This document shows positions 1-5,634 of a DNA stretch of 6,947 nucleotides, one piece after another. The DNA comes from Thermoanaerobacterales bacterium (lineage in GTDB: Bacteria; Bacillota; Thermosediminibacteria; Thermosediminibacterales; Tepidanaerobacteraceae), in contig DUNY01000481.1 in NCBI GenBank assembly GCA_012839145.1, positions 1 through 6,947 of the forward strand, read 5' to 3'. Within the stretch, counting starts at the first letter, position 1; each line of letters starts with the position of its first letter. The translations under genes and the position numbers were made by a program. The notes below the pieces were generated by a model. The model was not told the origin of the DNA. It saw only the letters and a list, made by a program, of their open reading frames with translations, and did not search any database.

Positions 1-68
1 ACATGCCAGCTTATACCGGTCCTATTCAATTTAAATACATGAAACCTGTGAAGGCAGGTGATAAGTAA
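1..68 (+). CDS. DUF881 family protein, C-terminal end only (5' truncated)
   Basis: An open frame enters from the left edge and stops at TAA 66-68, so only the last 21 or so residues are visible. They read ...PAYTGPIQFKYMKPVKAGDK. A tail of the form 'v-I-P-A-Y-x-G-x-I-x-F-K-Y-x-x-P-V' is typical of DUF881 proteins (YlxW/YlxX in Bacillus subtilis). Those genes sit just upstream of sbp-ftsA-ftsZ, exactly the position seen here. DUF881 proteins are membrane-anchored, with an extracytoplasmic coiled-coil-plus-globular region, and have no firmly established function; association with division or sporulation genes is mostly by synteny. The final codons also carry the ribosome-binding site of the next gene, so the two are probably translationally coupled. 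The identification rests on about 20 residues plus context; which of the paired DUF881 paralogues this is cannot be told. Confidence 0.72.
   Translation, partial: MPAYTGPIQFKYMKPVKAGDK
56..62 (+). promoter_or_regulatory. Shine-Dalgarno of sbp, deciding its start
   Basis: AGGTGAT at 56-62 is a long match to the anti-Shine-Dalgarno and lies 7 nt before ATG 70. It overlaps the possible upstream GTG start at 58, so that GTG would sit inside the ribosome-binding site and is unlikely to be used. The site lies within the last codons of the upstream DUF881 gene. Confidence 0.75.
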
Positions 69-69
69 T

Positions 70-423
70 ATGATATATTCATTGATAGGTCTTCTATTGG
101 GTTTATTGGTAGGTTTTTATTCGCCTATTACAGTACCTACCGTATATGCACCTTATGTTTCGATATCAATTTTAGCTGCATTGGACTCGGTTTTTGGCGG
201 TATCAGGGCGATAGAAGAGGATTGCTTTGAAATAAATATATTTATTACTGGGTTTTTCAGTAATGCACTTATGGCAGGTATCCTAGCCTATTTTGGGGAT
301 CGACTGGGGATACAGCTGTATCTTGCAGCAATATTTGCATTTGGTGTAAGGATATTCCAAAATCTAGCAATTATACGTCGAAGTATAATTGCAAGGTTAT
401 TTTTTAAAAATAATCAAAAATAA
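70..423 (+). CDS. sbp: Small basic protein Sbp (DUF1290 family), membrane protein
   Basis: A 117-residue integral membrane protein. It has hydrophobic segments at about 3-20, 29-45, 58-76 and 79-100, then a basic tail (RRSIIARLFFKNNQK). The signature stretches are LAALDSVFGGIRA (35-47), GFFSN (61-65) and YLAAIFAFGVRIFQNLAIIRR (84-104), which match the small basic protein family encoded between the DUF881 genes and ftsA in Firmicutes. The B. subtilis member is about 121 residues, so this is full length. Its molecular role is not established; it is assigned to the division locus by conserved position. ATG 70 was chosen over the in-frame GTG 58: it has a good ribosome-binding site 7 nt upstream, and the family N-terminus aligns there. 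It begins 1 nt after the DUF881 stop. No terminator follows, so transcription probably continues into ftsA. Confidence 0.9.
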   Translation: MIYSLIGLLLGLLVGFYSPITVPTVYAPYVSISILAALDSVFGGIRAIEEDCFEINIFITGFFSNALMAGILAYFGDRLGIQLYLAAIFAFGVRIFQNLAIIRRSIIARLFFKNNQK

Positions 424-453
424 AAAGGAAAATCTAATCCACATGTTGAATTT
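424..453 (+). promoter_or_regulatory. Candidate sigmaH promoter for ftsA-ftsZ
   Basis: The -35 element AAAGGAAAA (424-432) fits the sigmaH consensus RnAGGAwWW at every position. After a 12-bp spacer, the -10 element GTTGAATTT (445-453) fits RnnGAATww at every position. The spacing is within the usual 11-12 bp. Transcription would start near 459-461, leaving a leader of about 40 nt before the ftsA TTG. In B. subtilis ftsAZ has a sigmaH-dependent promoter (P2) that boosts FtsA/FtsZ at sporulation, so the location is meaningful. The call comes from motifs only; no convincing sigmaA promoter is visible in the same gap. Confidence 0.68.
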
Positions 454-468
454 TAATATTTAAAGCAA

Positions 469-481
469 CCTGCCCGACAGG
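469..481. repeat. Short imperfect palindrome in the ftsA leader
   Basis: CCTG (469-472) and CAGG (478-481) flank CCCGA, giving a small GC-rich hairpin or operator-like dyad just before the ftsA ribosome-binding site (GGGGAGGTG, 485-493). It would lie about 10 nt into a transcript from the sigmaH-type promoter. The arms are only 4 bp and there is no T-run, so it is not a terminator. It may be a chance dyad. Confidence 0.3.
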
Positions 482-498
482 GAAGGGGAGGTGTAGGT

Positions 499-1716
499 TT
501 GGGAAAAAGCAACATCATAGCTAGTCTGGACCTGGGAACATCTAAAACATGCTGCATGGTGGGCGAAATAACTCGCTCAGGGGATATAGATGTATTGGGA
601 TATGGCATTTCCTCGTCGTCAGGGATAAAAAAAGGTACTGTGATAAATATCGATTTAGTAATTCAAAGCATAGTAAAAGCCGTTGAGCTTGCCGAGCAAA
701 TGTCGAATACAAAAATAAGCCATGTGGCGGTAGGGTTGTCAGGGAGTAATATTTCACTGCTTACAAATCGTGGGGTTGTTGCTATTCCCAGAAATGAAGG
801 GGAAATAACTCCTCAAGATGTTGAAAGAGTAATTCAGGCTGCTAAAATAATGGCAATACCTTATGATCGTGAGATTATAGATGTTATACCTCGGGAGTTC
901 ATCGTAGATGGCTGTGACAGTATAAAGGACCCGGTGGGGATGATAGGGACAAGGCTTGAGGTTTCAGCATGTATAGTGGTGGGCCTTTTGACGGCAATAC
1001 AAAATATTGTACGCTGTGTACAGAAGGCGGGTTTGTCTGTAGAATCCATGATTTTAAAACCGTTGGCATCGGCTGAAATGCTTCTCTCGGAAGACGAAAT
1101 GGACATGGGGGTAGTCTTGGTAGATGTAGGTGCCGGTACTACTGAAGTTGCAGTATTTCAAGAAGGGTGTATTATAGCTTATGAAATGATTCCCATAGGT
1201 GGAGATCTTATTACAAATGATATAGCTATCGGTTTGCGACTGCCATACTCTATAGCCGAAGAAATCAAGTGTAAATACGCATGTGCCTTGTCAAATCTGG
1301 CATCCGACAAGCCGGATATAGAAATTCAAAGCTTGGGAGATTCATCTCCCAGAAAAATATCCCAGAATGACTTAGCTGCCATTGTGGAACCTCGCGTTCA
1401 AGAGATTTTATCTTATATTATCAACTGTATAAAAGGTTTTAATCTAAAGACCATGTTACCAGCCGGTATTGTTTTCACCGGCGGTGGTCTTGTACATATC
1501 AAAGGGTATTTGGAAATGTCACAGCAGTTATTGGATCTGCCGGTGAGATTGGGAATTACTGATTCATATGACAGGGAACAGACTTTTACGGTGGCGTTAG
1601 GTCTTTTGAATTACCTTATTAAACATAGGGCTTTTAATATAGGTTCAGCTGCGAAAGAAAGGTCGGCTTACGGATTATTAGAAAGAGCAAAGCGAATCAT
1701 AAGAGAGTATTTTTAA
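499..1716 (+). CDS. ftsA: Cell division protein FtsA, actin-like membrane anchor of the Z-ring
   Basis: A 405-residue actin/Hsp70-superfamily ATPase that tethers FtsZ filaments to the membrane and recruits later divisome proteins. Phosphate-1 loop: DLGTSKTC (11-18). Phosphate-2 loop: VDVGAGTTE (208-216). Adenosine motif: FTGGGL (326-331). The FtsA-specific 1C subdomain lies at about 85-165, between the first two motifs. The last residues, about 388-405 (GLLERAKRIIREYF at the end), form an amphipathic basic/hydrophobic helix, the usual membrane-targeting sequence. The start is TTG 499, with GGGGAGGTG at 485-493 and a 5-nt gap; this places the conserved N-terminus (MGKSNIIASLDLG) correctly, and no ATG serves better. 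ftsZ follows after 18 nt with no terminator, so the two are co-transcribed. A sigmaH-type promoter precedes it, and transcription from the sbp side is also likely. Length is normal for the family (roughly 400-440). Confidence 0.97.
   Translation: MGKSNIIASLDLGTSKTCCMVGEITRSGDIDVLGYGISSSSGIKKGTVINIDLVIQSIVKAVELAEQMSNTKISHVAVGLSGSNISLLTNRGVVAIPRNEGEITPQDVERVIQAAKIMAIPYDREIIDVIPREFIVDGCDSIKDPVGMIGTRLEVSACIVVGLLTAIQNIVRCVQKAGLSVESMILKPLASAEMLLSEDEMDMGVVLVDVGAGTTEVAVFQEGCIIAYEMIPIGGDLITNDIAIGLRLPYSIAEEIKCKYACALSNLASDKPDIEIQSLGDSSPRKISQNDLAAIVEPRVQEILSYIINCIKGFNLKTMLPAGIVFTGGGLVHIKGYLEMSQQLLDLPVRLGITDSYDREQTFTVALGLLNYLIKHRAFNIGSAAKERSAYGLLERAKRIIREYF
1334..1351. repeat. Perfect 8-bp inverted repeat inside ftsA
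   Basis: TGGGAGAT (1334-1341) and ATCTCCCA (1344-1351) are exact reverse complements separated by TC. In RNA this makes a tight hairpin. It falls in the ftsA codons for the segment around SLGDSSPRK, a surface-exposed and poorly conserved part of the protein. There is no T-run after it. Function unknown; it may be chance or a local mRNA structure. Confidence 0.35.
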
Positions 1717-1721
1717 AGTTT

Positions 1722-1727
1722 GGGAGG
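1722..1727 (+). promoter_or_regulatory. Shine-Dalgarno of ftsZ, deciding a GTG start
   Basis: GGGAGG at 1722-1727 lies 7 nt before GTG 1735. It overlaps the in-frame TTG at 1720, which would have no ribosome-binding site of its own. This supports GTG 1735 as the ftsZ start. Confidence 0.8.
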
Positions 1728-1734
1728 TAGTAAC

Positions 1735-2787
1735 GTGCTGGATTTTGATGTGGAGTTGGAACAATTCGCTAATATTAAGGTTATAGGAATCGGCGGAGGT
1801 GGCAACAATGCAATAAACCGGATGATAGATGCAGGTCTGAAAGGAGTAGAGTTCATTTCGGTGAATACTGATGCCCAGGCTCTTTATTTATCCAAAGCCG
1901 ATAAAAAAATTCAAATAGGAGAGAAGCTTACAAAAGGTCTAGGTGCAGGAGCTAATCCCGAAATAGGCAAAAAGGCTGCCGAAGAGAGCAAGGACGCAGT
2001 CGAAGAATGTCTCAAGGGTGCTGATATGGTCTTCATAACAGCAGGGATGGGCGGAGGAACCGGGACCGGTGGAGCACCTGTGGTTGCAGAAATATCCAAG
2101 AATCTAGGTATATTGACAGTGGGTGTTGTGACAAAACCTTTCACCTTTGAAGGAAAAAAGCGTCTAAACAATGCAGAAACTGGAATAAACGATATAAAGA
2201 ACAATGTTGATACTTTAATTACTATTCCCAATGACAGGTTGTTGTCAATAGCAGAAAAGAAAACTTCCATGCTGGAAGCTTTCAAGATGGCTGACGATGT
2301 ACTGAGACAGGGCGTTCAAGGTATTTCAGATTTGATCGCCGTGCCCGGTTTAATTAATCTGGACTTTGCAGATGTTAGGACAATAATGTTGAGCACCGGT
2401 CTTGCACACATGGGAATTGGTAAGGGATCAGGAGACAACCGGGCTACTGAAGCGGCAAAACAGGCCATATCAAGTCCTTTACTAGAAACTTCCATAGAAG
2501 GGGCCAAGGGAGTACTTTTAAACATTACCGGAGGAGCAAATCTTGGTTTACTTGAAGTCAATGAGGCTGCAGAACTCATCTCGTCAGTTGCAGATCCTGA
2601 AGCAAATATTATATTCGGGGCTGTCATCGATGGAAAGTTACAAGATGAAATAAGAATCACTGTTATTGCTACAGGCTTTGAAAAGGCGAAAGAAAAACCT
2701 CTTGATATAGAAGACTTCGAGGTGGGACATTTTATGGATGAAGATCTGGACATTCCCGCATTTTTGAGAAGAAATAGAAAAAAATAA
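1735..2787 (+). CDS. ftsZ: Cell division GTPase FtsZ
   Basis: A 350-residue tubulin homologue that polymerises into the cytokinetic Z-ring in the cytoplasm under the membrane. The N-terminal GTP-binding loop is GIGGGGNN (18-25). The tubulin signature GGGTGTG is at 106-112. The T7 synergy loop, GLINLDFAD (205-213), has the catalytic pair D210 and D213 and N208. The C-terminal peptide [12 protein letters not shown] (339-350) is the conserved FtsA/partner-binding tail. The GTG 1735 start gives [18 protein letters not shown], the standard N-terminus; an in-frame TTG at 1720 lies upstream but overlaps the ribosome-binding site. The linker between the globular domain (ending near 315) and the tail is only about 23 residues and acidic, much shorter than in B. 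subtilis (whole protein about 382). It lies 18 nt after ftsA and is followed at once by a strong terminator. Confidence 0.98.
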   Translation: MLDFDVELEQFANIKVIGIGGGGNNAINRMIDAGLKGVEFISVNTDAQALYLSKADKKIQIGEKLTKGLGAGANPEIGKKAAEESKDAVEECLKGADMVFITAGMGGGTGTGGAPVVAEISKNLGILTVGVVTKPFTFEGKKRLNNAETGINDIKNNVDTLITIPNDRLLSIAEKKTSMLEAFKMADDVLRQGVQGISDLIAVPGLINLDFADVRTIMLSTGLAHMGIGKGSGDNRATEAAKQAISSPLLETSIEGAKGVLLNITGGANLGLLEVNEAAELISSVADPEANIIFGAVIDGKLQDEIRITVIATGFEKAKEKPLDIEDFEVGHFMDEDLDIPAFLRRNRKK

Positions 2788-2815
2788 GAGCGTAAAAGCG
2801 CTCTTATTTTTTTTA
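2781..2815 (+). terminator. Intrinsic terminator after ftsZ
   Basis: AAAATAAGAGCG (2781-2792) pairs perfectly with CGCTCTTATTTT (2799-2810) around the 6-nt loop TAAAAG. An uninterrupted T-run covers 2807-2814. The stem includes the ftsZ stop codon. It should end the sbp/ftsA/ftsZ transcript and insulate spoIIGA from vegetative division transcription. Confidence 0.92.
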
Positions 2816-2821
2816 TTAGAC

Positions 2822-2863
2822 GGTCAAAAACTGACATTTTTTTAATGGACTAGATGTTAAAAT
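2822..2863 (+). promoter_or_regulatory. Candidate spoIIG promoter (sigmaA with Spo0A~P), long spacer
   Basis: A -35 element CTGACA (2831-2836, 5 of 6 to TTGACA) and an extended -10, TG-T-TAAAAT (TG at 2855-2856, hexamer 2858-2863, 5 of 6 to TATAAT), are separated by 21 bp. B. subtilis spoIIG is known for an abnormally long 22-bp spacer that makes it depend on Spo0A~P, which binds next to the -35. Here GGTCAAA (2822-2828) matches the 0A box TGTCRAA at 6 of 7 positions and abuts the -35. Transcription would begin near 2870, giving a leader of about 60 nt to the spoIIGA ATG. A second -10-like TATCAT lies at 2864-2869. The assignment is by motif and gene context. Confidence 0.6.
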
Positions 2864-2929
2864 TATCATAAAGGACAAGAATAACGAATATAGATTTTTT
2901 ATAGACTGGTCTTTTTAACAGGAGGACAT

Positions 2930-3832
2930 ATGATTCTTTATTTTGATGTAGTGCTGTTAATAAATCTCATGATGAATTATATGATACTGTATTTTGTCGC
3001 ACTGGTTTTAAACCTGAAAAGAGTATTTAGTAGGCTGTTTTTAGGCGCGATATTAGGGTGTTTGTTTTTAATTGGAGTAATCTCGGAAAAATATATGGTG
3101 TTACAATACTTTCCTATTAAAATAATAATTTCAGCGGCAATGATTTTTGTGAGTTTTCAGCCCCGCAATTTCAGGGAGCTTTTAAAAACCCTTGGTTTTT
3201 TTTATCTAATATCTTTCATGATGGGCGGAGGTGTTTTAGCGTTTTTTTATTTATTCAATCTAGGAAAAAACCCTTTAACAGACACCTTTATAATTAATAA
3301 TATTTCAGTACCATGGTGGATATTACTAATTTCGGCATTTATATCGTTAATATTTTTAAAATATTTGTGGCCTTCAATATACAGGATATTAGCAAAGGAT
3401 ACTTTATTGGTTCATACAATCATTTTTCTTGATGAAAAACCTCTTGAAATTACTGCCTTAATTGATACAGGCAACGATCTTTTTGATCCGGTTTCCAACT
3501 ACCCAGTCATTATTGTAGAACTAGATGCCATTAAAAATATCTTCAGTAAAGATTTGGCTGTTATTCTTGAAAAAGGTCCGGAGGAAAGTCTTGCTGCCAT
3601 AAGTGAACTTGTGGCCGATTCAAGATGGGCTAACAGATTTAGAGTAATCCCCTTTGAAAGTATTGGAAAAAGCAAAGGTTTAATGGTAGGATTTAAGCCT
3701 GATAAAGTTATTATAGAGCACGATGATAAAATAAAAACTACAGAGAATACAATAATTGGAATATATCATAGAGTCCTTTCACCGGAAGGAACTTACAGGG
3801 CTCTTTTGAATCCCGACCTTTTAAATGAATGA
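2930..3832 (+). CDS. spoIIGA: Sporulation sigmaE-processing aspartic protease SpoIIGA
   Basis: A 300-residue membrane protease that cleaves the N-terminal pro-region of pro-sigmaE in the mother cell after polar septation. The N-terminal half holds five hydrophobic segments at about 5-27, 34-51, 62-76, 89-110 and 129-147. The C-terminal half is a soluble pepsin-like domain. Its active-site motif is ALIDTGND (176-183), with catalytic D179; the motif occurs once, in keeping with the model of a dimeric, retroviral-type aspartic protease. The B. subtilis protein is about 309 residues with the same layout. ATG 2930 follows AGGAGG (2920-2925) by 4 nt, and the start MILYFDVVLLINLMMNY fits the family. 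sigE begins 23 nt downstream, so protease and substrate are co-transcribed from the spoIIG-like promoter at 2831-2863. In B. subtilis activity depends on the forespore signal SpoIIR, which is not encoded here. Confidence 0.95.
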   Translation: MILYFDVVLLINLMMNYMILYFVALVLNLKRVFSRLFLGAILGCLFLIGVISEKYMVLQYFPIKIIISAAMIFVSFQPRNFRELLKTLGFFYLISFMMGGGVLAFFYLFNLGKNPLTDTFIINNISVPWWILLISAFISLIFLKYLWPSIYRILAKDTLLVHTIIFLDEKPLEITALIDTGNDLFDPVSNYPVIIVELDAIKNIFSKDLAVILEKGPEESLAAISELVADSRWANRFRVIPFESIGKSKGLMVGFKPDKVIIEHDDKIKTTENTIIGIYHRVLSPEGTYRALLNPDLLNE

Positions 3833-3843
3833 AAAAAATATGT

Positions 3844-3849
3844 GGGGGG
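3844..3849 (+). promoter_or_regulatory. Poly-G ribosome-binding site of sigE
   Basis: Six consecutive G (3844-3849) lie 6 nt before ATG 3856 and are the only Shine-Dalgarno-like element. It must pair with the anti-Shine-Dalgarno partly through G-U, unlike the GGAGG sites of the division genes. Confidence 0.65.
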
Positions 3850-3855
3850 TAAGTT

Positions 3856-4575
3856 ATGATAAAGTTTAAAAAAATAAAGATGTTAATAATAAAACTGCTT
3901 AAAAAATGGGGCATATTAAAGAAATCAGTTATCTATTACATCGGAGGTAGTGAAGCCCTGCCTCCACCGCTTACAGGAGATGAGGAAATATTTTACTTAC
4001 ACAAATTGGAAATGGGAGACTCGACAGTTAAGACTGTTTTAATTGAACGAAATCTTAGGTTGGTAGTTTATATTGCCCGTAAGTTTGAAAATACCGGCAT
4101 AGGCATTGAAGACTTGGTTTCCATCGGAACTATAGGTCTTATAAAAGCAATCAACACCTTTGATACAAATAAAAAAATCAAACTGGCTACATATGCTTCA
4201 AAATGCATCGAAAATGAAATATTGATGTATTTGAGGAGAAATAATAAAACTCGTGTAGAAGTTTCTTTTGACGAACCACTAAACATTGATTGGGACGGAA
4301 ATGAACTGTTGCTGTCTGATATTTTGGGAACCGATAATGACATGATATATAAGTACATAGAGGATGAAGTGGATAAAGAACTGCTTGATACAGCCATGAA
4401 AAGATTATCACAAAGAGAGCGTTGCATAATAAAACTTCGTTTTGGTTTAAACGGCGGTATTGAAAAAACACAAAAAGAAGTTGCCGATCTTTTAGGTATA
4501 TCTCAGTCATATATTTCTAGGCTGGAAAAGAAGATAATAAAAAGACTTAAAAAAGAAATGGTTAGAATGATGTAA
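3856..4575 (+). CDS. sigE: RNA polymerase sporulation sigma factor SigE (pro-sigmaE)
   Basis: A 239-residue sigma-70 family factor that directs early mother-cell transcription; B. subtilis SigE has the same length. The first 27 or so residues are a basic, amphipathic pro-sequence that holds the protein at the membrane and inactive. The conserved junction [14 protein letters not shown] (Y27, Y28) marks the SpoIIGA cleavage region. Sigma region 2 runs from about 60 to 131, including [18 protein letters not shown] (from 64) and the DNA-melting/-10 recognition stretch [16 protein letters not shown] (116-131). The family hallmark [19 protein letters not shown] follows. Region 4.2 is a helix-turn-helix at about 205-226 ([21 protein letters not shown]). 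N100 is retained; from memory this matches the Asn reported to make B. subtilis sigmaE sensitive to the anti-sigma factor CsfB. The gene lies 23 nt after spoIIGA, and no terminator separates it from sigG. Confidence 0.98.
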   Translation: MIKFKKIKMLIIKLLKKWGILKKSVIYYIGGSEALPPPLTGDEEIFYLHKLEMGDSTVKTVLIERNLRLVVYIARKFENTGIGIEDLVSIGTIGLIKAINTFDTNKKIKLATYASKCIENEILMYLRRNNKTRVEVSFDEPLNIDWDGNELLLSDILGTDNDMIYKYIEDEVDKELLDTAMKRLSQRERCIIKLRFGLNGGIEKTQKEVADLLGISQSYISRLEKKIIKRLKKEMVRMM

Positions 4576-4590
4576 TTTAGTAGAAAAAAT

Positions 4591-4620
4591 GCATAAAAAC
4601 CTCTCCCGATGGCAAAACTT
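4591..4620 (+). promoter_or_regulatory. Candidate sigmaF promoter for sigG
   Basis: The -35 GCATA (4591-4595) and the -10 GGCAAAACTT (4611-4620) are separated by 15 bp. Both fit the B. subtilis sigmaF consensus (GYWTA, 15 bp, GGnrAnAnTw) at every defined position. The predicted start, near 4626-4628, leaves a leader of about 27 nt before ATG 4654 and excludes the upstream ATG at 4624 as start for this transcript. It agrees with known control of sigG (spoIIIG) by sigmaF in the forespore. The -35 also fits sigmaG, so autoregulation is possible, but the -10 is a poorer match to the sigmaG form CATnnTA. Confidence 0.75.
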
Positions 4621-4642
4621 TAAATGAAAACTTGGGAAGACA

Positions 4643-4649
4643 GGGGGGG
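4643..4649 (+). promoter_or_regulatory. Poly-G ribosome-binding site of sigG, deciding its start
   Basis: Seven consecutive G (4643-4649) lie 4 nt before ATG 4654. No ribosome-binding site precedes the in-frame ATG at 4624. The start at 4654 also restores the family N-terminus. A run this long is prone to slippage, which would change the spacing to the start codon. Confidence 0.7.
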
Positions 4650-4653
4650 TTTT

Positions 4654-5427
4654 ATGATTGTAAATAAAGTTGAGATATGTGGAGTTAATACTTCTAAACT
4701 CCCGGTGCTTTCCAACATAAAAATGAAAGAGCTGTTTTTACAGGTTCAAAAAGGTGATAAAAACGCCAGGGAAAAACTGATTAATGGCAATCTTAGACTT
4801 GTTTTAAGTGTAATACAAAGATTTAATAATCGTGGAGAATATGTGGACGATTTATTTCAGGTTGGGTGTATAGGTCTTATGAAAGCCATAGATAACTTCG
4901 ATCTGGGTCAAAATGTAAAGTTCTCAACCTACGCTGTCCCTATGATAATCGGTGAAATACGCAGATACCTTAGAGACAATAATCAAATAAGGGTCAGCCG
5001 TTCTTTAAGAGATATTGCTTACAAAGCCCTTCAAGTGAGAGACAGTTTGGTAACAAAACATTCAAGAGAGCCGTCAATAACTGAAATAGCAAAGGAAATG
5101 AATATGTCCAGCGAAGAGATTGTATTTGCTTTAGATGCCATCCAAGAACCGATTTCACTTTTTGAGCCCATATACCATGACGGGGGTGATCCTATTTTTG
5201 TCATGGATCAAATAAGTGATGAAAAAAACCAAGATGATCAATGGCTACAAGGGATTTCCATCAAAGAAGCAATGCAAAGATTAGGTGAAAGAGAAAAAAA
5301 GATTTTAAACCTTAGATTTTTTGAGGGAAAAACACAAATGGAAGTTGCTCAAGAAATAGGCATATCCCAGGCTCAGGTTTCACGGCTAGAAAAAGCAGCT
5401 CTTAAGCATATGAGGAAATTTATATAA
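4654..5427 (+). CDS. sigG: RNA polymerase sporulation sigma factor SigG (late forespore)
   Basis: A 257-residue sigma-70 family factor that drives late forespore genes (small acid-soluble proteins, germination and DNA-protection functions). It starts MIVNKVEICGVNTSKLPVLSN, the near-invariant SigG N-terminus, which is why ATG 4654 was chosen over ATG 4624. Region 2 begins at about 43 (INGNLRLVLSVIQRFNNRGEYVDDLFQVG). Region 2.4 contains the STYAVPMIIGEIRRYLRDNN stretch. The mid-region LFEPIYHDGGDP is SigG-typical. Region 4.2 is a helix-turn-helix at about 226-247 (KTQMEVAQEIGISQAQVSRLEK). The protein lacks a pro-sequence, as expected. N44 corresponds by position to N45 of B. subtilis SigG, which I recall as a CsfB-recognition residue. 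The gene follows sigE by 78 nt without a terminator, so readthrough from spoIIG is possible besides the sigmaF promoter. Confidence 0.97.
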   Translation: MIVNKVEICGVNTSKLPVLSNIKMKELFLQVQKGDKNAREKLINGNLRLVLSVIQRFNNRGEYVDDLFQVGCIGLMKAIDNFDLGQNVKFSTYAVPMIIGEIRRYLRDNNQIRVSRSLRDIAYKALQVRDSLVTKHSREPSITEIAKEMNMSSEEIVFALDAIQEPISLFEPIYHDGGDPIFVMDQISDEKNQDDQWLQGISIKEAMQRLGEREKKILNLRFFEGKTQMEVAQEIGISQAQVSRLEKAALKHMRKFI

Positions 5428-5442
5428 ACGGAGATGATGGAA

Positions 5443-5607
5443 ATGAGAAATTTTTTAAATAGATTCATGGTGATTGCAATAGTCTTTCTGACTTTGATTA
5501 ATTTTTATTTAGCACCCAAAAGTACAGTTGCATATAATACTAAAAACCTGACTACAATGAATATCATGGCAAAAAATAATATGAAAAAAGACGCAAACAT
5601 AAACTAA
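5443..5607 (+). CDS. Unrecognised small membrane or secreted protein downstream of sigG
   Basis: A 54-codon ORF that I do not recognise. Residues 1-7 (MRNFLNR) are basic. Residues 8-24 (FMVIAIVFLTLINFYLA) form a hydrophobic helix long enough to be a signal peptide or membrane anchor. The rest is a short, polar, Asn/Lys/Met/Thr-rich tail with no cysteine. A possible signal-peptidase site follows TVA (28-30). ATG 5443 was chosen because GGAG (5430-5433) lies 9 nt upstream; in-frame ATGs at 5434 and 5437 are too close to it. It starts 15 nt after sigG, and its TAA lies inside the stem of the terminator at 5601-5633, so it is best read as the last gene of the sigG transcript and made in the forespore. 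The absence of cysteines argues against a CsfB/Gin-type zinc anti-sigma factor. Function unknown; a non-coding trailer cannot be excluded. Confidence 0.6.
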   Translation: MRNFLNRFMVIAIVFLTLINFYLAPKSTVAYNTKNLTTMNIMAKNNMKKDANIN

Positions 5608-5633
5608 GGCCTACTAAAAGGCCTTAGTTTTTT
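5601..5633 (+). terminator. Intrinsic terminator after the sigG unit
   Basis: AAACTAAGGCC (5601-5611) pairs perfectly over 11 bp with GGCCTTAGTTT (5620-5630) around the 8-nt loop TACTAAAA. A T-run covers 5628-5633. It overlaps the stop codon of the small ORF at 5443-5607 and ends the sigE-sigG transcription unit. Confidence 0.92.
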
Positions 5634-5634
5634 G

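Noticed and set aside
58..69. GTG 58 as the sbp start
   Set aside because: It lies inside the ribosome-binding site that serves ATG 70, has no such site of its own, and would add four residues absent from the family.
1720..1734. TTG 1720 as the ftsZ start
   Set aside because: The codon overlaps the GGGAGG site; GTG 1735 is correctly spaced and gives the conserved N-terminus MLDFDVE.
542..2837. Long antisense open frames opposite ftsA and ftsZ (for example 542-757, 861-1106, 1911-2285, 2316-2837)
   Set aside because: They mirror the codon structure of strongly conserved genes, give low-complexity Ser/Pro-rich products, lack ribosome-binding sites and match nothing I recognise.
2823..2843. 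GTCA/TGAC dyad followed by seven T as a second terminator after ftsZ
   Set aside because: The stem is only 4 bp and lies just after a strong terminator; the same bases are better explained as the 0A-like box and -35 of the spoIIG promoter.
2870..2891. sigmaH-like pieces upstream of spoIIGA (AAAGGACAA and AACGAATAT)
   Set aside because: The -10-like half is good, but the two halves are 4 bp apart instead of 11-12.
2903..2912. AGAC-TG-GTCT dyad in the spoIIGA leader
   Set aside because: The arms are 4 bp with a 2-nt centre in AT-rich sequence, as expected by chance.
4624..4653. ATG 4624 as the sigG start
   Set aside because: No ribosome-binding site precedes it, it lies at or before the predicted sigmaF transcript start, and it adds ten residues not found in SigG proteins.
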